This document shows, one piece after another, positions 33,909 through 41,227 of a DNA stretch of 64,000 nt. Source of the stretch: Acidiferrum sp963771295 (GTDB lineage Bacteria; Acidobacteriota; Terriglobia; Acidiferrales; UBA7541); assembly GCA_963771295.1 (NCBI GenBank), contig CAVYTB010000013.1, forward strand, positions 682,001 through 746,000, in the 5' to 3' direction. The stretch's first letter is position 1, and each line of letters starts with the position of its first letter. A program made the translations under genes and the position numbers. A model generated the notes under the pieces. It did no database searches. It was not told where the DNA came from and was given only the letters and a program-made list of their open reading frames with translations.

Positions 33909-34481
33909 ATGAATCCATCGTTCACTCCTCTCAACGCGCTGCTGTTTACCATTGTTCTTGCCACTCTGGCCGTCTGTCTGCCGATTGTGCTGGTGCTGGC
34001 GATCCGCTTTTTGCTCGACCGCAAATTGAGCCTCGGCCGCTCGAAAGAACTCGAAAAGCTCATCTGGCAGCTGCACCGCGTCGCCAGCGCTATGGAACAT
34101 CAGATGAATTTGTCGTTCCCCGCCGTTCAGCCCGGAACCGAAGAGCCCCACGATCTCGCCTATCTCCAAGCCCCTGCCCAACCCCCTGCTGCTGCCCCTC
34201 GCGCCGCAACTCAAAGGGTCGTGGCTCCCGCACCAGTTCGGCAGCAACCTGTCGTGCAACAGCCAACCGCGCAGCAGCTAGCCCCGCAACAGCCGATCGT
34301 GCAACAGGTGGCTGCGCAGCAACCAGCCGTCCAACAGGCCGCTGCCCAACAGCCGCCAGTGCAACAGCCAGTGCCTGCGGCTCCAGCCGTCGAAGACGAC
34401 GACTCGCTCCCCGCCCTCGAGCGTCGCGACCCGTCCGTCCAGGCCCCGCGCGCCGGCGTAAACTCCATGTTCGGCCTATAA
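33909..34481 (+). CDS. Membrane-anchored protein with Gln/Pro/Ala-rich tail
   Basis: A 190-residue protein: one N-terminal transmembrane helix (about 8-33, 'FTIVLATLAVCLPIVLVLAI'), a short basic/helical segment ('SLGRSKELEKLIWQLHRVAS') and a long tail of Gln, Pro, Ala and Val with a repeated 'QQP.VQQ' pattern (about 100-160), ending 'DDSLPALERRDPSVQ'. The tail is surely disordered, similar to periplasm- or cytoplasm-spanning linkers. GGAGG lies before the ATG at 33909. It is divergent from the CRTAC1 gene. Function unknown. Confidence 0.6.
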   Translation: MNPSFTPLNALLFTIVLATLAVCLPIVLVLAIRFLLDRKLSLGRSKELEKLIWQLHRVASAMEHQMNLSFPAVQPGTEEPHDLAYLQAPAQPPAAAPRAATQRVVAPAPVRQQPVVQQPTAQQLAPQQPIVQQVAAQQPAVQQAAAQQPPVQQPVPAAPAVEDDDSLPALERRDPSVQAPRAGVNSMFGL

Positions 34482-34496
34482 CCCGGCTTTAGTCTT

Positions 34497-34526
34497 CAAT
34501 GTAACGCTGGCTGTTATGCCCGCCCG
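34497..34526 (+). repeat. Palindromic intergenic element
   Basis: CAATGTAACGCTGGCTGTTA followed by TGCCCGCCCG: a member of the same family as the elements at 25.3, 29.3 and 30.1 kb. It lies directly behind the stop of the 33.9 kb gene. Confidence 0.5.
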
Positions 34527-34690
34527 TCCCCACGCACGCCAAAACCTCGCCGCTAATTCCTCGCCAATTCCATCCGTGCAACGCCTTTTCCACTACCGAA
34601 CTTAAAGTATTGTCATCCCCCCGATTCTCCTGTATTTTCTCGGCTACCCCAGAACGGCCTGCGCACCGCCCTCGCAAGAAAGAGAAAATC

Positions 34691-35263
34691 ATGAAATCCC
34701 TCCTTCTGCTATTTGTAGCGGTTGTTCTTTTCTTCTGCCCGTCGGCCAAAGCCGATGGCGTCGATAATTTCGTTTGGTCATCCCCCGCAGACCAGACTTT
34801 CTCGTGGAGTTGGCTTGCTTCGGCCTCCGACAATCAGTTCACGTTCCTCGACGGTGGCCGCATTTTCATGGACGGCAATCTCAAATACGACGCTTACCTG
34901 ATGGTGTCTCCTTGTGATCCGCTCATCATCGGCGGGTGCGTCGACGGCTTGATGTCCACAATCTCCTTTTCCTGTGTGTCGGATCCTCGAAATTGTGACG
35001 CCGAGACCAACTTTATGGAAAACTTCGCCGCTCCTTTCTTCACCGATCCCGCTGGCGTCACCACCTTCATTCCGGGCACTTACGCCCCAGCCCCAGGTCT
35101 TACCGACCCATGGGAAGCCACTCTGATCATCACTCCTGCCCCGGAACCCGATTCCTTACGACTCCTGCTAGCGGGCTTCGCAATGCTGTTCTTTTGTATT
35201 TGGCTAAGAAAGTCGCCAAGCAATCCGCGAACACCAGCCGACTGCCTCAATCTCTGCGGTTGA
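34691..35263 (+). CDS. PEP-CTERM-type secreted protein
   Basis: A 190-residue protein with signal peptide (about 1-22, 'LLFVAVVLFFCPSAKA'), a beta-rich body with cysteine pairs ('VSPCDPLIIGGCVDG', 'SFSCVSDPRNCDAET') and a sorting region 'TPAPEPDSLRLLLAGF' followed by a hydrophobic helix and a basic segment ('WLRKS'). This is the PEP-CTERM layout (exosortase substrate), but the chain continues about 15 residues beyond the basic segment, which is unusual. The start at 34691 is the ATG that opens the signal peptide; AGAGAAAA precedes it. A minus-strand open frame across the same bases is not convincing. Confidence 0.7.
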   Translation: MKSLLLLFVAVVLFFCPSAKADGVDNFVWSSPADQTFSWSWLASASDNQFTFLDGGRIFMDGNLKYDAYLMVSPCDPLIIGGCVDGLMSTISFSCVSDPRNCDAETNFMENFAAPFFTDPAGVTTFIPGTYAPAPGLTDPWEATLIITPAPEPDSLRLLLAGFAMLFFCIWLRKSPSNPRTPADCLNLCG

Positions 35264-35395
35264 AATGGGAAATTGCTGCACCAAGATTTCTTGATCAGCT
35301 CCACTCGTTGTTGCAGACCGGTCTCGTATCAAGACTTCGACCCGCCCGCAGCACCGCAGGAGACTAGTTCCACAGCGGCCCAAGGAGGACCAACC

Positions 35396-37654
35396 ATGGC
35401 TCATGTCATCCTGTTTGCGGATGCCAATTTTCAGGGAGATCACAAGCACATATTCGACTCCACCCAGACACTGGCCTACTATTCGCAAGATGGTCAGTGC
35501 ATCGCTGACTGCGAGTGGCCTTCCAGCGTTTCTTCAATCGTCATTCTCTCTGGCAACTGGCAATTCTTCGCTCAAGACAACTTCGAAGATCCATATGACG
35601 TGATCTTAGGACCGGGCCTCTATCGCTTTGTGAATACCTACAAGCTCGAAAACGACAATATCCGATCTCTGCAGCCGGTCGACGATCAGCCAACCATCCC
35701 AGGCGATCCTCTGACCTCCTTCATCACGCTTTTTGAACACGTCAACTTTCGCGGCAACCACGTTCATCTTGTGGACGCCCAGTCGGACCTCGATTCCTCC
35801 TTCGACTTTGCCGGCACCACTTCATCCCTCGTGGTTGAACTCGGCAACTGGTCCTTCTACTCCGATACCGAATTCGATGGCGGCTATCCCAATCAGCCTG
35901 TCGTGGGCCCGGGCATCTACCCGGCAACCACAGATATTGGTATCGGCAACGATTCGATTGTCTCGCTGCAGCCCGTCGACGGCCCCGCCACCGTGAGCAA
36001 CTCCGTCGAGAATCACGTCATCCTTTTCCGCCGCATCTCCTTCTTCGGCGCTCACCGCCACGTCGTTGCTGCGGAGCCCAATCTCAATGCCGATGACGAC
36101 GATGATTTCAACGATGCCGTGGAATCCCTCGCGATTCTTGCCGGCTCCTGGTGGTTTTATTCCGATGCCGGCTTTTCCGGCCTCTACAAAGACGATGCAC
36201 TGCCGCCGGGCAACTATCCCTACATCGATCAGGTGGAAATCAAAGACGATGACATGTCGTCACTGCGCCCCGTTCTCGACGTGCCTGTCACCACAGGCGA
36301 CCCGATCGTCGGAGAAATCATCCTGTTTCGCGATGTGAACTTTGGGGGGCCGCATAAGCATGTCGTTAACACCGAGCCGAATCTGAATGCCGATGACGAT
36401 GATGATTTTAACGACGCCGTCTCCTCCTTCGTCATTATTCAGGGCAACTGGAAGTTTTATCGCAACGCTGGATTCTCCGATGATTATCCCGCCGTGCTCG
36501 GTCCAGGACTCTATTCATGGGTTCAATCGGTCAAAATACGTAATGACGACATTTCATCCCTTCAGGTGGTCGATGCCGAGCCGAACATTCCCCCAGGGGC
36601 TCCTCTTGCGGCTCACATGGTGCTGTTTGAGCACCAAAGTTTTCGCGGGCAACACCGACACGTCTTCCGGGAAGTTGACAGCTTCTTCGCGCTCGATCAT
36701 CTCCCCAACGATTCGTCCGGTCTCTCCTTTGATAACAAAGCATCGTCAATGATGGTCTTTCTCGGCAACTGGCAGACCTTCGCGGATCAGGGGCTTGGCA
36801 ATGGTTTCCCGCCGATCCTAGGTCCCGGAATCTATTCCGAATTGCCTTCAGGAATCGATAACGATGCGATTTCTTCCGTGGCACCCACCGACGCCAAGCC
36901 CTCGGTCTCCGGAAGTCCCCTGCTGGGCCATATCATTCTTTTTGAACACGGACAGCTTCATGGCGATCACAAGCACATCTTCAATGCGGAGCGCGACCTG
37001 AATAACGACGAGGACGACTCCTTCAACGATGAGACCTCATCCTTGGTCGTCTATCCAAATCCGGCCTGGGATGTGAAGTGGAAGCTGTATCGCGATTCCG
37101 ACTATCATGCGCGGTTCGACGTCATTCTCGGCGCTGGCCGCCTTCCTTCCCTGGCACCCACGAACATCGCGAACGATGCGCTCTCTTCGCTGGAGCTTGC
37201 CGGAGACCGATACGTTTTTACCGGCGAAGTAACTGTCAACATCAAGAGCGGCACCTTCCCAGATCCCATCACTCACGATGTGACCATCACGTTCATCTTC
37301 CTGCCAGACACCATGGCGTTGCTGCTCGAGACTCCGTTTGATCCCTTCGATGGCCCCAGCGACTCGACCATCAGTCTCGTCAACGCCGGTACCGGCAACA
37401 TGCTTCCCGATGGCACCCTCTCTCTGCCGTCCGTGCAAATCACGGTCACCGTATCGATCGGCGTCACCAGTGTCGATGTGGCCGACATCCTCTTCGATCT
37501 CACCACCGGCCACGTGGACTCGCCCAACAACGATTTTCACGACACCGGCACGCCGCGCGATCCTGCAACCGGCGCGATTCGACTCGTCGGCGCTGGCCGT
37601 TCAAACGACGATGACTTTCTGGTCGCCTTAGAGGGCAATCTGGTCAAGCAGTGA
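35396..37654 (+). CDS. Six-domain beta/gamma-crystallin protein
   Basis: A 752-residue protein with six repeats of about 100 residues, each a beta/gamma-crystallin domain (two Greek keys). The second Ca-binding motif N/D-N/D-x-x-S/T-S stands at residues 86-91, 185-190, 284-289, 383-388, 489-494 and 593-598; the first-key motif is clear in domains 4-6 ('NDAVSS', 'DNKASS', 'NDETSS') and altered in domain 3 ('NDAVES'). 'GNWxFYxxxxF' and 'GPGxY' recur. Residues 605-752 form a different beta domain ('GEVTVNIKSGTFPDPI') that I do not recognise. There is no signal peptide at the chosen ATG, which has AAGGAGG upstream. A Ca-rich structural or stress role is likely from family knowledge. Confidence 0.85.
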   Translation: MAHVILFADANFQGDHKHIFDSTQTLAYYSQDGQCIADCEWPSSVSSIVILSGNWQFFAQDNFEDPYDVILGPGLYRFVNTYKLENDNIRSLQPVDDQPTIPGDPLTSFITLFEHVNFRGNHVHLVDAQSDLDSSFDFAGTTSSLVVELGNWSFYSDTEFDGGYPNQPVVGPGIYPATTDIGIGNDSIVSLQPVDGPATVSNSVENHVILFRRISFFGAHRHVVAAEPNLNADDDDDFNDAVESLAILAGSWWFYSDAGFSGLYKDDALPPGNYPYIDQVEIKDDDMSSLRPVLDVPVTTGDPIVGEIILFRDVNFGGPHKHVVNTEPNLNADDDDDFNDAVSSFVIIQGNWKFYRNAGFSDDYPAVLGPGLYSWVQSVKIRNDDISSLQVVDAEPNIPPGAPLAAHMVLFEHQSFRGQHRHVFREVDSFFALDHLPNDSSGLSFDNKASSMMVFLGNWQTFADQGLGNGFPPILGPGIYSELPSGIDNDAISSVAPTDAKPSVSGSPLLGHIILFEHGQLHGDHKHIFNAERDLNNDEDDSFNDETSSLVVYPNPAWDVKWKLYRDSDYHARFDVILGAGRLPSLAPTNIANDALSSLELAGDRYVFTGEVTVNIKSGTFPDPITHDVTITFIFLPDTMALLLETPFDPFDGPSDSTISLVNAGTGNMLPDGTLSLPSVQITVTVSIGVTSVDVADILFDLTTGHVDSPNNDFHDTGTPRDPATGAIRLVGAGRSNDDDFLVALEGNLVKQ

Positions 37655-37706
37655 TGCCAGCGCCTCTATCGGCACGACTGGGAACTGGACGAAACTGCAC
37701 AGCGTG

Positions 37707-38972
37707 TCAGCCCCAGCGCGGCTGTTCATCCAGGCTGATCCCCAGCGCCGTCTTCGCCACCACTTCATGCGTCAGAAACGAATTCGCCGGATGAATGCGC
37801 CCCAACCGCGCGTCACGCACCAATCGCTCGTAACCCGCCGCGCGAAAGATTCCGTTGCCGCCAGTCACGTCGAGTCCCAAATCCACCACGCGCCACGAAC
37901 CTTCCACCGCCCGGTATTTCGCCGCGAAGATTTTCGCGGGCCACTGCGCGCCGTGATCGACGCCATTCGACCAGTCCTCGGCCACCGACTCCAGATGTGG
38001 TCCGATGGATTCAAGTTCGATCACCATGTCGGCGATGGCGTGTTGTATTTCCGGGTGATACGCCATCGAACGCGTCAGCGCCACGGAGCCTTTACTCTTC
38101 GCCGCGGTAATGCTGTGGTCCAGTGCGCGCTTCGCCAGCCCGTAATAGATGTTTCCAAATCCCATTAGCGCCCACGCCAGGGCACCGAGCACGAACGAGT
38201 CGATTCCTGCTCCGCCGGCAGGCACGATTCGCGCAATGTAGCGGTCTGGGATGAACGCATTCTCCAGCGTTGTGTCGTCGCTTCTCGTTGCGCGCATGCC
38301 GATCACGTCCCAGGTTTCTTTGATCGCATATCCCGCGCTGTCGCGCGGCAGAAACGCGTGAACAATTTTCGGCTGGCTGGGATCGCTCGTGTCCATCCCG
38401 TGCAAGCCAAATCGCGTCCACACCGGCGTCAAGCTCCCAAAATGTTTGCGGCCTGTGAACCGGTAGCCGCCTTCCACACGTTCCGCTTTCGAAGTCGACA
38501 GCAGCACTGGCACGTCATTGCCGCTTTCTGCGTGACCCGCGGCAAAAATCTCGCCGGCCGCTGCTTCACGCAGAAGCCATTCCAGTGAAGTATCCCCACG
38601 GCGCCACAGATCGGCCGCCATGCCGAGCCAATACACGTGCATGTTCACCGCAAGCGCCGTCGCGGGTGCGTAATACGCCAATCGCCTTTGCTGTCTGCAC
38701 ATTTCAGCCAGGTTAAGACCTGCGCCCCCGAACTCTTTCGGCACCGGTAACAGCAGATACTTCGCCGCCCGTAGCTCTTCGAAATCTTCTGTAAAGAAGC
38801 GATTCTCGCGGTCGTAGCTGGCAGCTCGCTCCGCAAAACGAACCAGCATCTCTTCCGTAAGTACCGGCTCGGTCGACCGCGTTAAGTTCGCGCTCATCTC
38901 TCTCTCCTTGGCAACATTCTCCTCGCCATTCGAGCTCACCTCGGACAGTACTGCTTTAGAAGTGGAATTCAT
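37707..38972 (-). CDS. Acyl-CoA dehydrogenase family protein
   Basis: A 421-residue flavoenzyme of the acyl-CoA dehydrogenase family: helical N-terminal domain ('FAERAASYDRENRFFTEDFE', 'LLPVPKEFGGAGLNLAEMCR'), middle beta domain ('FAAGHAESGNDVPVLLSTSK', 'GYRFTGRKHFGSLTPVWTRF', 'WDVIGMRATRSDDTTLENAF') and C-terminal helices ('YGLAKRALDHSITAAKSKGS', 'VTGGNGIFRAAGYERLVRDA'). FAD-binding is expected. The usual catalytic Glu cannot be placed; related members include monooxygenases of the DszC/HpaB-like branch, so it could be a flavin-dependent oxygenase. Strong GGGAG before the ATG. No beta-oxidation genes adjoin it. Confidence 0.8.
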   Translation of the reverse strand: MNSTSKAVLSEVSSNGEENVAKEREMSANLTRSTEPVLTEEMLVRFAERAASYDRENRFFTEDFEELRAAKYLLLPVPKEFGGAGLNLAEMCRQQRRLAYYAPATALAVNMHVYWLGMAADLWRRGDTSLEWLLREAAAGEIFAAGHAESGNDVPVLLSTSKAERVEGGYRFTGRKHFGSLTPVWTRFGLHGMDTSDPSQPKIVHAFLPRDSAGYAIKETWDVIGMRATRSDDTTLENAFIPDRYIARIVPAGGAGIDSFVLGALAWALMGFGNIYYGLAKRALDHSITAAKSKGSVALTRSMAYHPEIQHAIADMVIELESIGPHLESVAEDWSNGVDHGAQWPAKIFAAKYRAVEGSWRVVDLGLDVTGGNGIFRAAGYERLVRDARLGRIHPANSFLTHEVVAKTALGISLDEQPRWG

Positions 38973-39176
38973 CGGCTTTCTCCCTCATCGAAATTTTGTT
39001 TCCCAGGGTATTTGCGATGTTGGAAGCCCGCCAGGGTTTGAGTCCGCCACTACGATCCGGCATCCGTCAATTCCGAATCGTAATGGCGAAGGGTATCTCA
39101 AGCCGCTGCAAAAGGTCCAGCAAGACTACGCGATATAGCTACAGAGCCGCGGCACGCGTCTTCGTGCCCCGCTAAA

Positions 39177-40250
39177 TCACGGACGAGCTTCGTAAACTAT
39201 GTTGAACGGTGTCTCCGTGGCGCGGCGGAAGCGGCTGAAACCAGCCTTGCCCACCACCTCCTGGATGCGCTTCTCTCCGGCCTGCGCTCCCAGGCAAAGC
39301 CCCACTTCCTGCGAACGTGAGCAAGGCGTGCACAGCAGCGTCGAAAATGAGTAGTACACCCGCCCGACAGGATTCAGGTTGTCCTTCAATTGGTCGTTTG
39401 CAAATGGCTCCACGATCATCCACGTCCCGTCCTTCGCCAGCGACTGCCGTACGTGCGCGGCCGCCCCGATCGGGTCGCCCATGTCGTGCAAACAATCGAA
39501 GACCGCCACCAGATCGTAGTTTCCGCCCGGAAACTCTTTGGCGCTGGCGACTTCGAAGCTGACGCGATCAGAAAGTCCCTCGCGTTTGGCGGCTTCGCTG
39601 GCCGCTTCAATCGACTTGCCGTGATAGTCAAATCCAAAGAATTTGGATTTGGGGAACGCCTTTGCCATCAGCAAAGTGGAAGCTCCTTTGCCGCAGCCCA
39701 CGTCGGCCACTCGCGCTCCGGCCTCCAGCTTTGCTTTTGCGTCCTGCAAAGACGGAATCCATGTGCTCACCAGGTTCGCGGCATAACCCGGCCGAAAGAA
39801 CTTTTCGCATCCGTGAAACACGCCGTCGGCATGTTCGTGCCAGCCCATGCCGGCGCCCGTGCGGAACGCCTCGGCAATTCGTGGAACCGCCGCCAGCGAG
39901 CCCAACGCCAGCTCAAAGGCCCCAGGCAAATAGGCGGGGCTATCTTCGTTTGCCAGCGCGAACTCTTGCTCCGCGCTCAGGCTGAATTGGCCGCTCCGTT
40001 CATCGTAGGTCACATACCCACCTGCGGCCTGCGAAGCCAGCCACTCGCGCAAATAACGCTCGTCGGTGTGGGTCTTCGCGGCAAGCTGCGCGGAAGTCAC
40101 CGGCCCGGCGGCGAGCGCTTTATACAGCCCCAGCTTTTCGCCGATCACCACCATGCCACTGTGAACGGCCGCGCCGAGATCCGTAACGAATTGCCCGATG
40201 AAAGAATTCAATTTATTCATGTCGATTGCGGGAACCTGTGCCGTGCTCAT
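39177..40250 (-). CDS. SAM-dependent methyltransferase with winged-helix N-terminus
   Basis: A 357-residue protein. Residues about 20-95 form a winged helix-like dimerisation domain ('AQLAAKTHTDERYLREWLAS', 'GYVTYDERSGQFSLSAEQEF'), the rest a class I methyltransferase: motif I 'RVADVGCGKGASTLLMAKAF', 'KFFGFDYHGKSIEAASEAAK', 'DLVAVFDCLHDMGDPIGAAA', 'GTWMIVEPF'. This is the layout of the group that includes mycobacterial Rv2258c and plant-like O-methyltransferases; acceptor unknown. GGAGA lies before the ATG. The C-terminus ('CTPCSRSQEVGLCLGAQAGE') contains several cysteines. Confidence 0.85.
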   Translation of the reverse strand: MSTAQVPAIDMNKLNSFIGQFVTDLGAAVHSGMVVIGEKLGLYKALAAGPVTSAQLAAKTHTDERYLREWLASQAAGGYVTYDERSGQFSLSAEQEFALANEDSPAYLPGAFELALGSLAAVPRIAEAFRTGAGMGWHEHADGVFHGCEKFFRPGYAANLVSTWIPSLQDAKAKLEAGARVADVGCGKGASTLLMAKAFPKSKFFGFDYHGKSIEAASEAAKREGLSDRVSFEVASAKEFPGGNYDLVAVFDCLHDMGDPIGAAAHVRQSLAKDGTWMIVEPFANDQLKDNLNPVGRVYYSFSTLLCTPCSRSQEVGLCLGAQAGEKRIQEVVGKAGFSRFRRATETPFNIVYEARP

Positions 40251-40298
40251 TTGAATTTCTCCTTTTAGCTAATTTGCGTTCTCAACTAATTTTTCCCC

Positions 40299-40330
40299 TT
40301 TGTAGGGACGGCCTCCCGAGGCCGTCCGCC
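40299..40330. repeat. Perfect palindrome between genes
   Basis: GGACGGCCTC (40305-40314) and GAGGCCGTCC (40317-40326) form a perfect 10-base stem with a 2-base loop, preceded by TTTGTAG as in the other dispersed elements. It lies between two minus-strand genes. Confidence 0.6.
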
Positions 40331-40356
40331 ACACATCGATAGGGAACTGCTCCAAC

Positions 40357-40992
40357 TTATGGGGTCTGGTTGTCGTACAGCTTGCACGCTACGCCGGGAT
40401 GCCAGTTCACAAATGCTCCGTTCGGGTTGTCCTTCCACGCCCATACGTGCAGCGTGTAGAACGCCTTCAGCCCAAACCGATTCGGGGCCTCAAAATAATG
40501 AAACAGTTGGCCCATCAACTCCGGCGGCCCTGGTTTATGCGTCTTGTCGTTGTCCCACTGCTGCGCGTCGACCAGAAAGTCCGCGCCGGTCAATCTCAGC
40601 CGTCCGTCAGCGGTTGGCTCGTACAGAATGATCTGTGGCTTGGTTGGGTCAATCACGCCCTTGCCCACGATATCTATGTTGATGAAGTGCAGCCCCATGG
40701 CTCCCTGATCGGGTCCGCTCACGCATCCGAATTGCAGCGCATACCCCTCCTTCTCAGCCTCCGCTACATCCTTGAAGCGCTCCGTCGATTCCCGGACAAT
40801 CTTGATCAGCGCGCTTTGCTGGCTTTTCTGCTCTGCCGTCAATTCCGTTTGCGCTTGCGTCGCGTGCGAGTGGCTATCCTGCGAGAACGCGTACCACGGC
40901 CAGACGCTCATCAGCGCCAGTGCGCTGATGACCGACCGGCGGACTTGAATTGCGAACCTCCTGATTTTTCTGCGACCTTGTTTGCTTCTCAT
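40357..40992 (-). CDS. Secreted protein of unknown function
   Basis: A 211-residue protein with a long signal peptide (about 1-38, basic 'SKQGRRKIRRFAIQVRRS' then 'VISALALMSVWPWYAFSQ'). The mature part has 'FKDVAEAEKEGYALQFGC', 'QGAMGLHFINIDIVGKGVID', 'PQIILYEPTADGRLRLTGAD' and 'FGLKAFYTLHVWAWKDNPNG'. I recall this as a conserved secreted family in proteobacteria and acidobacteria without an assigned role. His and Trp near the C-terminus could bind a ligand. GGAGGG precedes the chosen ATG; the frame is open upstream. Confidence 0.6.
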   Translation of the reverse strand: MRSKQGRRKIRRFAIQVRRSVISALALMSVWPWYAFSQDSHSHATQAQTELTAEQKSQQSALIKIVRESTERFKDVAEAEKEGYALQFGCVSGPDQGAMGLHFINIDIVGKGVIDPTKPQIILYEPTADGRLRLTGADFLVDAQQWDNDKTHKPGPPELMGQLFHYFEAPNRFGLKAFYTLHVWAWKDNPNGAFVNWHPGVACKLYDNQTP

Positions 40993-41171
40993 TGGCCTTC
41001 CCTCCTTTGCGGATCCTGTTTTTTTTATTTCTTCAATTGCCGACGTTTTCTTCGCCAACACTTTTGCTAGAATTCGCTCTGCACCGCGCGCTGCAGGGCG
41101 TTGCTGGGTATCTCCTGGGCAAGTGCAAAGTAACAAGCGGCAGGAAGGGAAGTAACGAAGCAACACCAAAG

Positions 41172-41212
41172 AAAAGCCAAAATCACCAGGTCGCCCGCTT
41201 TTTTGGCTTTTT
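41172..41212 (+). promoter_or_regulatory. Leader hairpin with T-run before the AfsR-like gene
   Basis: AAAAGCCAAAA (41172-41182) pairs with TTTTTTGGCTTTTT (41199-41212) around a short GC-containing loop. It has the form of a Rho-independent terminator yet lies only 16 bases before the TTG start of the regulator. It may end transcription from upstream or attenuate the regulator's own mRNA. Confidence 0.5.
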
Positions 41213-41227
41213 AATAGGGGAGCGCTT

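Noticed and set aside
34489..34833. Minus-strand frame (114 codons) over the second PEP-CTERM gene start
   Set aside because: The plus strand encodes a signal peptide and sorting motif in the same bases; the minus frame has neither.
39390..40268. Plus-strand frame (292 codons) across the 39 kb methyltransferase
   Set aside because: Antisense to a protein with intact methyltransferase motifs; no recognisable domain.
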